Positions 54,949 to 64,000 of a stretch of 64,000 nucleotides of DNA are shown one piece after another. Origin of the DNA: Burkholderia multivorans ATCC BAA-247 (GTDB lineage Bacteria; Pseudomonadota; Gammaproteobacteria; Burkholderiales; Burkholderiaceae); NCBI RefSeq assembly GCF_000959525.1, contig NZ_CP009830.1:310001-374000 (forward strand). The letters are read 5' to 3'. The notes under the pieces are model-generated. The model searched no databases and was not told the origin of the DNA. It saw only the letters and a program-made list of their open reading frames with translations. Within the stretch, counting starts at the first letter, position 1; every line of letters starts with the position of its first letter. The translations under genes and the position numbers were made by a program.

Positions 54949-57711
54949 TCATGCGCGCGGCGGCGGCCCGACCCACACCGCGACCGGCAGCGCGCGCAGG
55001 CAGTGCGCGACGCGCAGCAAGCCGTCCGGCGTGTCGCCGGCTTCGCTCGCATCGAGCCAGTCGGCCCACGGCCCCGTCGCGCCGGCCGGCAGCACGACGG
55101 CCGTGTCGTCCCACTGCGCCGGTTCGACGCGCGGCAGCGCGGGCGCGTCGCCGAGCAGCCGGCATGCGAGCCGCGTCGTCACGACGACGATCGTCGCCGC
55201 GTCGTCGCAGCGCGCGAACGCGACCACGTGACGCGCGAGCGGACCGCGCACGCGCAGCGGCACGTAGCGGCCGTTCGCGAACGTCGACGTATGCTGCGCA
55301 CGCAGCGCGAGCAGCCGCTCGACGAGCGCACGCTTCACGCGTGCATCGGGCCAGGTCGGCAGATACGCGCTGACGGGGCCGTCGACGCGCTCGGCGGCGA
55401 GCGCCGCGAACGGCACGTCGCGCCGGTTGTCCGGATCGACGAGCGAATGGTCCCACCGTTCGGTGCCCTGATAAAGATCGGGCACGCCGGGCGACGTGAT
55501 GCGCAGCGTCGTCTGCGTGAGGCTGTTGACGACGCCGGCCGGCGCGATGCGCATGACGAACGCATGCAGCCGATGCACGAAATCGCCGGCGCCGTGCGGC
55601 GTCAGGATCGCGCGCACGAACGCCTCGCTGTCCTGCTCGTAGTCGGGTTCGGGCGCGAGCCAGTCGGTCTGCTGCTTCGCTTCGCGCAGCGCCTTCGTCT
55701 GCCATTGCACGACGCGATCGGCGAGCGCCGCGAGGCCGGCCGCGTCGTCGGGGGCGAGTGACGGCGGCCAGCAGCCGACGAGCGTCTGATACAGCATCGC
55801 CTCGGCAGCGGGCCCCGGCGACCAGTCGAGGTCGCGATGCGCGCGGCCGCGATGCGGCTGGTTCAGCGCGGACCAGTCGAGCGAGACCGCGCGCCATGCG
55901 TCGGGGATCTCGCTCAGCACGGCGAGCCGCACGCGCGCGTCTTCGCCGCGCTTGTGGTCGTGCGTCGCGGTCGCGACGAGCGCGTGCGGCGAACGGTGCG
56001 CGCGCCGCCGGTTGCGCGCATGGAACGCGCCGCGCGACAGACTGAAATCGCCGGCATCGGCGCCGACTTCGTTGCGCGACAGCAGCCGCCCATAGCGGTA
56101 GTTCGCCGTATCCTCGACGCCCTTCGCTGCGAGCGGCGCCGTGAGCTGCGCGAACGCGACGCGCGCCGCATGCCGGCGCGCCGCATCGGCGCGCGGCGCG
56201 CGCGTGCCCGGCAGGCCGAGCCACTGCGCGACGCGTTCGAGCGCGATGCGATCGGTCGGATCGACGGCCGCGCGGGCGCACGCATACGCCTGCGCGAGCA
56301 CGCGGCGATCGTCGGGCGCGAGTTCGTCGTCGGCCGGATACATGCGGTACACGCTCAGGTGCACCGCGAGTTCGCCGAGCACGCGATGGATCGCGATCCG
56401 GCTGATGTCGCGTGTCGCGGGCGACGCGCGCGCGATGTCGTGCAGCTTGCGCGCGACGCGCGCATGTTCGCCGGCGAGCTGGCGCAGCAGCACGCGGCGC
56501 TTGCCGTCGACCGCTTCCTGCGCGAACGTGCGCGGCGAGCGCGACACGGCCGCCCAGTGCGCGCCGAGCGGTTCCGCGCCGGCCGGATCGTGCAGCAGCG
56601 CGGCGACGTCGTTCATGAAGTCGTAGCCGGTCGTGCCGTCGATCGGCCAGTCGGCGCGCAGCGTTTCGCCGGGCGCGAGGATCTTCTCGACGTAGATCGT
56701 CGGCGGCGTGTCGCGCTGCGCGGCGAGGCGCGCATGCAGCCGCCGGCAGTACGCGCGCGGATCGGCGAGCCCGTCGACGTGATCGACGCGTACGCCGTCG
56801 ACGAGTCCCGCCGCATGGAGCCGCAACGGCAGCGCATGGACCGCGTCGAACACCGCGTCGTCCTCGACGCGTACGCCGGCCAGCGTCGCGATGTCGAAGA
56901 AGCGCCGCCAGTTGAGCTCGTCGGCGGCCGTGCGCCACCACGCGAGCCGGTAGTGCTGCCGTTCGAGCACATGGTGCAGGCACGCGCGCGAGCGCGCACG
57001 GCGCGGATCGGTGCCGTGCAGCACCGCGTCGAACGCATGCGGGCCGTGCGCGGCCGCGTGCGCACGCAGCGCCGCATGCGCGGCGGCGACGCGCGCACTG
57101 CCGCGCGTGGCCGCGGTATCGAAGCGTTCGGCGAGCGCGTTCAGGTCCGCGCGGTTCGCGACACGCAGGATTTCCGCATAGGTCGCGACCGCGACCGGCA
57201 GTTGCCGTCCCGCGCAGGCGATCGTGAAGCGCCCGGCCGCCGCGTCGATGCCGAGCGTGATGTCGCCGGCGGCGAGCGCGTCGCCGTACGGCGAGCCGAG
57301 GCAGGGCAGCAGCACCTTGCCGTCGAGCGTCGGGTCGGGCGGATGCCAGTCGATGTCGAAATAGCGCGCATACGGGCTCGCGGGGCCCCACTCGAGCACG
57401 TCGTTCCACCAGCCGTTCGACGAGCCGCCCACGCCCATGTGATTTGGCACGATGTCGACGATCACGCGCAGCCCGCGCGCGCTCAGCGCGTCGACGAGCC
57501 GCACGAAGCCCGCTTCGCCGCCGAGTTCCGCGCTGATCGCGCCGTAGTCGACCGTGTCGTAGCCGTGCCGCGAGCCGGGCTCCGCGGTCGTGATCGGCGA
57601 CAGATACAGATGGCTGATGCCGAGCCGCGCGAAATAGTCCGCGTGCGCGGCCGCGTCGTCGAACGTGAAGCCGGCATGCAGCTGCAGCCGCAGGGTCGCG
57701 CGCGGCGTCAT
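54949..57711 (-). CDS. treY: Maltooligosyl trehalose synthase
   Basis: 920 aa. TreY isomerises the terminal alpha-1,4 bond of maltooligosaccharides to alpha,alpha-1,1, giving maltooligosyltrehalose. GH13 motifs: RVIVDIVPNHMGV, GVRVDHVDGLADP with the catalytic Asp, YVEKILAPGE with the acid Glu region, and GVEDTANYRY. The opener TPRATLRLQLHAGFTFDDAAAHADYFARLGISHLYLSP is typical of TreY. Start ATG 57711 overlaps the malQ stop by 4 bp. Its product is cut by TreZ from the same operon. Last gene of the operon in this window. Confidence 0.93.
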   Translation of the reverse strand: MTPRATLRLQLHAGFTFDDAAAHADYFARLGISHLYLSPITTAEPGSRHGYDTVDYGAISAELGGEAGFVRLVDALSARGLRVIVDIVPNHMGVGGSSNGWWNDVLEWGPASPYARYFDIDWHPPDPTLDGKVLLPCLGSPYGDALAAGDITLGIDAAAGRFTIACAGRQLPVAVATYAEILRVANRADLNALAERFDTAATRGSARVAAAHAALRAHAAAHGPHAFDAVLHGTDPRRARSRACLHHVLERQHYRLAWWRTAADELNWRRFFDIATLAGVRVEDDAVFDAVHALPLRLHAAGLVDGVRVDHVDGLADPRAYCRRLHARLAAQRDTPPTIYVEKILAPGETLRADWPIDGTTGYDFMNDVAALLHDPAGAEPLGAHWAAVSRSPRTFAQEAVDGKRRVLLRQLAGEHARVARKLHDIARASPATRDISRIAIHRVLGELAVHLSVYRMYPADDELAPDDRRVLAQAYACARAAVDPTDRIALERVAQWLGLPGTRAPRADAARRHAARVAFAQLTAPLAAKGVEDTANYRYGRLLSRNEVGADAGDFSLSRGAFHARNRRRAHRSPHALVATATHDHKRGEDARVRLAVLSEIPDAWRAVSLDWSALNQPHRGRAHRDLDWSPGPAAEAMLYQTLVGCWPPSLAPDDAAGLAALADRVVQWQTKALREAKQQTDWLAPEPDYEQDSEAFVRAILTPHGAGDFVHRLHAFVMRIAPAGVVNSLTQTTLRITSPGVPDLYQGTERWDHSLVDPDNRRDVPFAALAAERVDGPVSAYLPTWPDARVKRALVERLLALRAQHTSTFANGRYVPLRVRGPLARHVVAFARCDDAATIVVVTTRLACRLLGDAPALPRVEPAQWDDTAVVLPAGATGPWADWLDASEAGDTPDGLLRVAHCLRALPVAVWVGPPPRA

Positions 57712-59945
57712 GCGCGTCGCTCCGGCGTGCCGCGCGCGTCGGCGAGCGCCGCGATGCGCGCGCGCGTGTCGGCGTCGAACAGCGCGTCGACGGTGCGCGG
57801 CAGGCGCCGCCGCCAGTTCGGATGGCCGCACGGCGGCCCGGGCAGGTTCGGCTGCGCGTCGAGCGCGAGCAGATCCTCGAGCGGCACGATCGCGAGCGGC
57901 GACGCACTGCGCGCGACGAACGCGAGCACGGCGCCGACGGGCGGCGCATCGGCCGGCGGCGGCGGTGCGTCGTTCGGCGCGCAGCCGGCCTGCTGCAGTG
58001 CGCGCCACAGCGCGGCGCGCGCGGCATCGCGCTCGGCGAGATCGTCCGGTGTCGCGGCGCGTGCGGCGGCCGCGTCGGGGTCGGCATACGTGCCCTCGAC
58101 GGTGTCGGCGTCGTTCGCGTCGCTTGTATCGTTCACGTCGCGCGTATCGCTCGCATCGGTCGTATCGCTTGTATCGCTCACGACGTGACGATCCTCCGGC
58201 CCGGCATCGGCGGGCCGGCCTCGCGCCTGCTCGTGCTCGGCCGCGATGCGCCGCCAGCCGAGATCGATGCCGCGCCACCAGCCGGCGACGGTCGGCAGGT
58301 CGTGCGTCGAGGTCATCGCGAGTGCGTCGCGGTCCCAGCTCGACGGCGGCCGGAATGCGCCGTCCGGCTCGCGTTCGAACCACAGCACGCGCATTCCGGC
58401 GACGCCCCGCGCGCCGAGCCGGTCGCGAAACCCGTCGGGCACGGTGCCGAGATCCTCGCCGACCGCGATCGCGCGGTGCCGCGCGGCCTCCAGCGCGACG
58501 AGCCGCAGCAGGTCGTCGCACGGGTAGTGCAGATACGCGCCGTCGCGTGCGCTCGCGCCGTCCGGCACGACCCACATGCGCGCGAAACCGAGCACGTGAT
58601 CGATCCGGATGCCGCCCGCGTGCGCGAACGCGGCGCGCAGCAGCTCGATGAACGGCGCGAAGCCGTTCGCGCGCAGCGCGGCCGGCGTCCAGGTCGTCAC
58701 GCCCCACGCCTGGCCGGCCGCATTGAACGCGTCGGGCGGCGCGCCGAGCGACAGCCCGCGCAGCAGCGTCGTGCCGTGCGCCCACGCATCGCTGCCCGCG
58801 CGATCAGAGCCGACGGCGAGATCGGCGATCAGCCCGATCGCCATGCCCGCGCGGCGCGCGGCCTGCTGCGCGTCCGTCAGCGCGTGCGCCGCGCACCATT
58901 GCAGGAACGCATGGAACGCGACCGTATCGGCGTGCGCCTGCGCGAATGCGTCGACTTCGACCGAGGTCGGCATCCGCCACGGCGCCGGCCATTGCCGCCA
59001 GTCCGAGCCGAGCCCGCGCGCGACGCAGAACGCCTGCAGCGCGTCGAAGCGCGCATGCGCGTCGAGCGCCGCGCCGCCCGCCGCGCGGAACCGTTCGAAC
59101 CCGTCGAGCGCGGTGCCGCCGCCGGCGCGCAGCGCGTCGAACCGCGCGCGCAGCCGGCGCAGCTTCCGCGGCAGCACGTGCGGCCAGTCGACGAGTCGCG
59201 CATCGGCCGCGCCGTCCGCTTCGTCGCCCGCGACGCGGCCGACGCCCGGTACTGCGCGGCAGTCCAGATACGCGACGTTGTGCCAGCGCCGCGACGACGG
59301 CGAATACGGGCTGTCGTGCGCAGGCAGCGCCGGATAGCCGGCATGCGTCGGACTGATCGCGACCGCATGCGCGCCGTGTCGCGCCGCGTGCGTCGCGAGC
59401 TGCGCGAGCGCGGTGTAGTCGCCCGCGCCGTCGTCGCCGGCGCGGCGCAGCCCGTACAGCTGCGCGGCGATGCCCCAGCGGTTGCCGGCGTCCGGCGTGC
59501 CGCGCAGGCGCTCGGCCGCGCGCACGCGGCGCGGTGCGATCGCGATGGCGATCCGCTGCTCGCCGACGTCGAGTGCGTGATAGCCGGGCCGCACGATCGG
59601 CGGCAGCAGCGGGTCGCCGCTCGTGCCGCCCACGCGGCCGTCGACGTGCCCGCCCGTCTCGAACGTCACGCGATAGCGCGCGCCCGGCCCGGCCACGGTG
59701 GCCGGCAGCGCGATCGGCATGCCGGCGTCGGCGGTGATCATGCGCGGCGGCGCCGCATCGGCATCGACGAGCGCGGCGAGGCTGTCCACGCGTTCGACCG
59801 GCGTGCCGCACGGCCAGCCGAGCGCGTCGACGAGCGCGAACAGCGCGTCGTCGTCGACGCGGCGCGGCACGCCGGCCGCGTCGGTCCAGCCGGTCTGCAG
59901 CCCCGCCGCCCGCGCGAGGGATGCGATCGGGATGTCGGTCGTCAT
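57708..59945 (-). CDS. malQ: 4-alpha-glucanotransferase (amylomaltase)
   Basis: 745 aa, GH77. Motifs: AIGLIADLAVGSDRAGSDAW, GGIRIDHVLGFARMWVVP with the nucleophile Asp, VGEDLGTVPDGF with the acid Glu, and STHDLPTVAGWW. MalQ disproportionates maltooligosaccharides, making chains long enough for TreY. An unusual Asp/Thr/Ser repeat (about residues 590-615) comes from a DNA repeat at 58104-58182; it sits in the C-terminal part after the catalytic residues. Overlaps treZ (59942-59945) and treY by 4 bp each. Confidence 0.9.
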   Translation of the reverse strand: MTTDIPIASLARAAGLQTGWTDAAGVPRRVDDDALFALVDALGWPCGTPVERVDSLAALVDADAAPPRMITADAGMPIALPATVAGPGARYRVTFETGGHVDGRVGGTSGDPLLPPIVRPGYHALDVGEQRIAIAIAPRRVRAAERLRGTPDAGNRWGIAAQLYGLRRAGDDGAGDYTALAQLATHAARHGAHAVAISPTHAGYPALPAHDSPYSPSSRRWHNVAYLDCRAVPGVGRVAGDEADGAADARLVDWPHVLPRKLRRLRARFDALRAGGGTALDGFERFRAAGGAALDAHARFDALQAFCVARGLGSDWRQWPAPWRMPTSVEVDAFAQAHADTVAFHAFLQWCAAHALTDAQQAARRAGMAIGLIADLAVGSDRAGSDAWAHGTTLLRGLSLGAPPDAFNAAGQAWGVTTWTPAALRANGFAPFIELLRAAFAHAGGIRIDHVLGFARMWVVPDGASARDGAYLHYPCDDLLRLVALEAARHRAIAVGEDLGTVPDGFRDRLGARGVAGMRVLWFEREPDGAFRPPSSWDRDALAMTSTHDLPTVAGWWRGIDLGWRRIAAEHEQARGRPADAGPEDRHVVSDTSDTTDASDTRDVNDTSDANDADTVEGTYADPDAAAARAATPDDLAERDAARAALWRALQQAGCAPNDAPPPPADAPPVGAVLAFVARSASPLAIVPLEDLLALDAQPNLPGPPCGHPNWRRRLPRTVDALFDADTRARIAALADARGTPERRA
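58104..58182. repeat. Imperfect short tandem repeat inside malQ
   Basis: Repeated words such as TCGCTTGTATCG and related TCG-rich units encode S-D-T/A-like triplets (SDTSDTTDASDTRDVNDTSDAN) on the minus strand. The frame is kept. Likely variable between strains. Confidence 0.7.
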
Positions 59946-61801
59946 GGCCGCGCGTGTCCGTTCGCGCGATGGTTCAGCGCATCGTGGTTGACTGCGCCGT
60001 CGCGCCACGCAATGCATGCGCGTGCAGGCAGGCGTGCGTCGACGAGCGCGTCGCGCGCACGCGGCGGCGTCTCGAACACGATCTTGCCGACCGGCAGTTC
60101 GGGCAGCGCCGTCGCGCGCGGGCCGAGGTTCAGCGCGAGCGTCAGCGTGCTGCCGTCGCCGAGCCGCCAGCGTGCAACAAGCGCGCGCGCCGTCTCGTCG
60201 TCGGCCAGCACGTCGACGCCGAGCGCGCGCGCACCCGGCAGATGCGGCGTGACGAGCGCGGCGCGCACGGTCAGCGCGCTGCGGTAGAAACGACGCCACG
60301 CATCGGCATCGGGCCAGGTGTCGGGCCGCTCGTGCAACGCCGAGCGCGCGAACGTCGCCGGGTCGTTCGGATCCGGAATCGCGTCGCGATGCGCGGGATC
60401 GGCGAACGCGGGAAACGCGGCGAATTCGCGGCGGCGGCCCTCGCGTACGGCGTCGGCGAGCGCGCCGCGATAGTCGGTGAAGAACTGGAACGGCTGCGTG
60501 CTGCCGTCTTCCTCGCCCATGAACAGCAGCGGGATCTGCGGCGAGAGCAGCAACAGCGCCGTGACCGCGCGCAGCGCGTCGTCGTTCGCGAGCGCGCGCA
60601 GCCGCTCGCCGAACGCGCGATTGCCGATCTGGTCGTGGTTCTGCAGGAACGACACGAACGCGGTCGGCGGCAGCTGCGCGCTCGGCTCGCCGCGCGGTGC
60701 GCCGTCGTGCAGCGGCGACGGTTCGCCCTGGTACGCGAATCCTTCGCCGAGCGTGCGCGCGAAATGACGCAGCGGCGCGTCCGCATACGCGCGGTAGTAG
60801 CCGTCGCGCTCGCCGGTCAACAGCACGTGCGCGCTGTTGTGGAAGTCGTCGTTCCACTGCGCGTCGAAGCGGTCGGGCCCGAGCAGGCTCGCGGTATTGC
60901 GTTCGTTCTCGAGCACCAGATGCACGTGGCGCTCGCCTGCGGCCGTGCGCACGCGCCGCGCGAGCTCGCGCAGCCACGCGTCGTCGTCGATCGCGTGCGC
61001 CGCGTCGATGCGTAGACCGTCGAACCGGTACTCGTCGATCCAGTACAGCGCGTTCTCGATGAAGAACGCGCTCGTCTGCGCGCGCGAGAAGTCGATCGCA
61101 GGCCCCCACGCGGTGTGCCGGTCGTCGCGGAAGAACGCGGGCGCATAGCGCGGCAGCAGGTTGCCGTCCGGGCCGAAGTGGTTGTACACGACGTCGAGGA
61201 ACACCTGCAGCCCGAGCCCGTGCGCCGCGTCGATCAGCGATTTCAGTTCCTCGGGGCGGCCGTACGACGCATCGGGCGCGAACGGCAGCACGCCGTCGTA
61301 GCCCCAGTTGCGCGTGCCGGGAAACGCGTTGATCGGCATCAGCTCGATCGCGGTCACGCCGACCGATGCGATGTCGGGCAGGCGCCGCTCGACGTTCGCA
61401 TAGCCGCCACATGCGCCGACGTGCAGCTCGTACAGCACGGTCTCGTGCCACGGCCGGCCGCGCCAGGCACCGTGCCGCCAGCGATACGCGGCGGGATCGA
61501 CGACCTGGCTCGGGCCGTGCACGTCGGACGGCTGGAAGCGCGATGCGGGATCGGGGACGACGAGCTCGTCGTCGAGCCGATAGCGATAGAGCGCGCCCGC
61601 GCCGACCGGCGCGACGAGTTCGAACCAGCCGTCGCCGGCGGCCGTCATCTCGAGCGTTTGCGCGCCGTGCAGCTCGACCTGCGCGCGGCGGCTGGCAGGC
61701 GCCCACAGACGAAAGCGCGTATGGCCGGCGTCGAGGCAGGTCGCGCCGAACGACAACTCGAACGCATGCGTGGACGACGAAGCGGCGGAATGGGACGTCA
61801 T
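59942..61801 (-). CDS. treZ: Malto-oligosyltrehalose trehalohydrolase
   Basis: 619 aa, GH13. TreZ cleaves trehalose from maltooligosyltrehalose made by TreY. Motifs: GLQVFLDVVYNHFGPDGN, FDGLRIDAAHAI with catalytic Asp, LVLENERNTASLL with the Glu, FLQNHDQIGN. An N-terminal beta domain (FELSFGATCLDAGHTRFRLWAPASRRAQVELHG) matches the family. Start ATG 61801 overlaps the glgX stop by 4 bp. Together with TreY it makes trehalose, an osmo- and desiccation protectant. Confidence 0.93.
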   Translation of the reverse strand: MTSHSAASSSTHAFELSFGATCLDAGHTRFRLWAPASRRAQVELHGAQTLEMTAAGDGWFELVAPVGAGALYRYRLDDELVVPDPASRFQPSDVHGPSQVVDPAAYRWRHGAWRGRPWHETVLYELHVGACGGYANVERRLPDIASVGVTAIELMPINAFPGTRNWGYDGVLPFAPDASYGRPEELKSLIDAAHGLGLQVFLDVVYNHFGPDGNLLPRYAPAFFRDDRHTAWGPAIDFSRAQTSAFFIENALYWIDEYRFDGLRIDAAHAIDDDAWLRELARRVRTAAGERHVHLVLENERNTASLLGPDRFDAQWNDDFHNSAHVLLTGERDGYYRAYADAPLRHFARTLGEGFAYQGEPSPLHDGAPRGEPSAQLPPTAFVSFLQNHDQIGNRAFGERLRALANDDALRAVTALLLLSPQIPLLFMGEEDGSTQPFQFFTDYRGALADAVREGRRREFAAFPAFADPAHRDAIPDPNDPATFARSALHERPDTWPDADAWRRFYRSALTVRAALVTPHLPGARALGVDVLADDETARALVARWRLGDGSTLTLALNLGPRATALPELPVGKIVFETPPRARDALVDARLPARACIAWRDGAVNHDALNHRANGHARP

Positions 61802-63924
61802 GGCGTTTCCTTCGAAGACAGGTCGGTCGGCACGGGGGCGACCGCGATCACGGCCGCGTGCGCGGCGACCTCGAGGCCGTCGGCGGGCCAGTCGCGCGGG
61901 CCGCCGTCCGGCGTCGCGGTGTCGACCAGCACGCGATACGCAAGCGCGGGCGGCGGCGGCTTGAACGTGATCGTCTCGGCCGACGCGTTCAGCATCACGA
62001 GCAGCGCCTCGGTGCGGCCCGTGCGCCCGGTGCCGACGCGCCGCATCGTCAGCGCGCGGCGCTCGCGGTCCTGCCACGCGGGCACGCTGACCTCGTCGCC
62101 GTGCTCGTCGAACCACGCGATCTCGCGCATGCCGGGCGCGCCGTCGCGGTCGCCGGACGGAAAGCGCGGCGTCGACATCACCGGATACATGCGCCGCAGC
62201 GCGGCGAGCCGCGACACGAAGCGCGTCATCTGCACGGCCTCCGGCTGCTGCGCGGCTTCCCAGTCGAGCCACGACAGCTCGTTGTCCTGGCAGTACGCGT
62301 TGTTGTTGCCGTGCTGCGTGCGGCCGAATTCGTCGCCGGCCACGAGCATCGGCGTGCCGAGCGCGGTAAACAGTGTCGCGAGCATCGAGCGCGCGACGCG
62401 GCCGCGCACGTCGCGGATCGCCGGATCGTCGGTCGGCCCCTCGACGCCCCAGTTCGCGCTGCAGTTGTCGTCGCGGCCGTCGCGGTTGCCTTCGCCGTTC
62501 GCTTCGTTGTGCTTGCCCGCATACGAGACGACGTCGGCGAGCGTGAAGCCGTCGTGCGCGGTGACGAAGTTGATCGACGCCCACGTGCGGCGCCGCTGAT
62601 GGTTGAACAGGTCGGCCGAGCCCGCGAGCCGCGCGGCCAGCTCGGGGCGCTGGCCCGCGTCGCCGCGCCAGTAGCGCCGCACGGTGTCGCGAAAGCGGTC
62701 GTTCCATTCGGCGAAGCCGGGCGGATGGCGGCCGAGCTGATAGCCGCCCGGGCCGACGTCCCACGGCTCGGTGATCAGCTTGCGCTGCGCGAGCACGGGG
62801 TCCTGCCGCAGCGCATCGAAGAAGCCCGCGCCGGGATCGAAGCCGTGATCCTCGCGGCCGAGCGTCACGCCGAGATCGAAGCGAAAGCCGTCGATGTTGA
62901 ACGCGGTCGCCCAGTAGCGCAGCGAGTCCATCACCATCTGCAGCACGCGCGGATGCGACAGGTTCAGCGTATTGCCGCAGCCGGTCTCGTCGACGTGATA
63001 GCGCCGGTCGTCGGGCACGAGCCGGTAGTAGCTCGCGTTGTCGAGGCCGCGCCAGGATAGCGTCGGCCCGAGCTGGTTGCCTTCGCAGGTGTGGTTGTAC
63101 ACGACGTCGAGCACGACCTCGATGCCGGCCGCGTGCAGCTGACGGATCGCGATGCGCATCTCGTCGAGCCGCCGCGTCGACAGATACGACGGCTCGGGCG
63201 CGAAGAACGCCGCCGTGTCGTAGCCCCAGTAGTTGCGCAGTCCGCGGTTCAGCAGTTCGCGCTGCTGCAGGAACGCATGCACGGGCAGCAGCTCGACCGT
63301 CGTCACGCCGAGCGCGAGCAGGTGATCGACGAAGGCCGGATGCGCGAGCGCCGCGAACGTGCCGCGCTCCGGCGCGCGCAGCCCCGGCCGGCGCATCGAC
63401 GCGCCGCGCACGTGCGTCTCGTAGATGACGGTGCTGCGCCACGGCACGCACGGGCGCCGGTCGTTGCTCCAGTCGAACGCCTCGTCGACGACGATGCACT
63501 TCGGCATCGCGGGCGCCGAGTCGCGCCGGTCCATCGACAGGTCGCCGCGATTCGAATGCACGCGATAGCCGAACAGCGCGTCGGACCAGCGGAAATGGCC
63601 GAGCAGCTTGCGCGCGTACGGATCGATCAGCAGCTTGGTCGGATTGAAGCGATGGCCGGCCTGCGGCTGATACGGACCGTCCGCGCGAAAACCGTACACG
63701 GTGCCCGGATGCGCGCCGGGCAGGTAGCCGTGCCACACCTCGTCCGTGCATTCGGGCAGGTCGAGGCGCGCGAGCTCCTTGCGGCCGGTCGAATCGAAGA
63801 TGCACAGCTGGATCCGGTGTGCGTGCGCGGAAAACACCGCGAAGTTCGTCCCGAGGCCGTCCCAGGTCGCGCCGAGCGGATAGCTGCGGCCGGGTTCCAG
63901 GCGAGGGGGCAGGGCGGTCGGCAT
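61798..63924 (-). CDS. glgX: Glycogen debranching enzyme GlgX/TreX
   Basis: 708 aa, GH13 with N-terminal CBM48 (GATWDGLGTNFAVFSAHAHRIQLCIFD). Motifs: VVLDVVYNHTCEGNQ, IDGFRFDLGVTLG with the nucleophile Asp, LITEPWDVGPGGYQLG with the acid Glu, VTAHDGFTLADVVSY. It hydrolyses alpha-1,6 branches of glycogen, supplying linear maltooligosaccharides to MalQ and TreY. Start ATG 63924 is favoured by GGAG about 10 nt upstream; ATG 63960 or 63975 are possible. It is the first gene of the operon visible here; the operon may extend past the window's right end. Confidence 0.92.
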   Translation of the reverse strand: MPTALPPRLEPGRSYPLGATWDGLGTNFAVFSAHAHRIQLCIFDSTGRKELARLDLPECTDEVWHGYLPGAHPGTVYGFRADGPYQPQAGHRFNPTKLLIDPYARKLLGHFRWSDALFGYRVHSNRGDLSMDRRDSAPAMPKCIVVDEAFDWSNDRRPCVPWRSTVIYETHVRGASMRRPGLRAPERGTFAALAHPAFVDHLLALGVTTVELLPVHAFLQQRELLNRGLRNYWGYDTAAFFAPEPSYLSTRRLDEMRIAIRQLHAAGIEVVLDVVYNHTCEGNQLGPTLSWRGLDNASYYRLVPDDRRYHVDETGCGNTLNLSHPRVLQMVMDSLRYWATAFNIDGFRFDLGVTLGREDHGFDPGAGFFDALRQDPVLAQRKLITEPWDVGPGGYQLGRHPPGFAEWNDRFRDTVRRYWRGDAGQRPELAARLAGSADLFNHQRRRTWASINFVTAHDGFTLADVVSYAGKHNEANGEGNRDGRDDNCSANWGVEGPTDDPAIRDVRGRVARSMLATLFTALGTPMLVAGDEFGRTQHGNNNAYCQDNELSWLDWEAAQQPEAVQMTRFVSRLAALRRMYPVMSTPRFPSGDRDGAPGMREIAWFDEHGDEVSVPAWQDRERRALTMRRVGTGRTGRTEALLVMLNASAETITFKPPPPALAYRVLVDTATPDGGPRDWPADGLEVAAHAAVIAVAPVPTDLSSKETP

Positions 63925-64000
63925 GGGGGGAGTCTCCGTGTCGAGGGCGCCGTCGGTCATGCCGGAGTGAGCCATAGCGTGGCGAGCGGCGGCAGCCGTA

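Overview
The window is a GC-rich (roughly two-thirds G+C) bacterial segment that reads as Burkholderia, probably a cepacia-complex-like secondary replicon. The reasons are the codon bias, the long antisense shadow frames, and several small protein families that I associate mainly with that genus (DUF3022-like, DUF3175, DUF2795). No rRNA, tRNA, insertion sequence, prophage or CRISPR array was seen. About 64 protein genes fill the window, mostly in tight operons with 4-bp ATGA overlaps.

Layout. 1-4264: a polyamine-type ABC importer (ATPase cut by the left edge, binding protein, two permeases). 4577-6135: a zinc alcohol dehydrogenase and a Cys-rich four-helix protein. 6146-12901: a hybrid histidine kinase, an acidic protein, a BON protein, an unusual ABC exporter fused to a degenerate kinase ATPase domain and a receiver domain, and a GlcG-like protein. 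13089-20414: seven overlapping genes for a carbamoylated, probably heptose-containing glycan (SDR, GmhB-like phosphatase, two GT9, NodU-type carbamoyltransferase, GT2, another glycosyltransferase). 20457-29636: two sigma-54 activators, a GT2/PIG-L pair, a second hybrid kinase, and a UDP-xylose synthase/GT4 pair. 29903-41793: stress-type proteins (BON, SDRs, DUF2795, DUF4142, ferritin-like, PRC-barrel, CBS, DUF892), a dehydrogenase without its catalytic zinc ligands, an NRAMP relative, and a UdgX-type glycosylase. 42491-54850: a second sigma-54 gene (rpoN2), small proteins, Ku and LigD, a Na+/H+ antiporter, a DJ-1/PfpI protein, DUF1488, and a phosphatidylserine decarboxylase-like protein. 54949-63924: a minus-strand glgX-treZ-malQ-treY operon turning glycogen-type glucan into trehalose.

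The main discovery candidate is regulatory. Reading the intergenic regions by eye gave 23 sequences matching the sigma-54 -24/-12 promoter (YGGCAYG-N4-YTGC), each correctly oriented and 25-127 bp ahead of a start codon. They cover most transcription units from about 4.5 to 54.6 kb, including rpoN2 itself, and several sit in back-to-back pairs between divergent genes. The same segment carries two sigma-54 activators with near-identical recognition helices. A 13-bp palindromic element (TGAAA-NN-TTTKCA) lies 80-130 bp upstream of three of the promoters and is a candidate enhancer. I infer a self-contained RpoN2-controlled island for stress survival or persistence: envelope glycans, redox and metal handling, DNA repair, and osmoprotection. 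All promoter and enhancer calls are by eye and need a genome-wide background scan and transcript 5'-end mapping.
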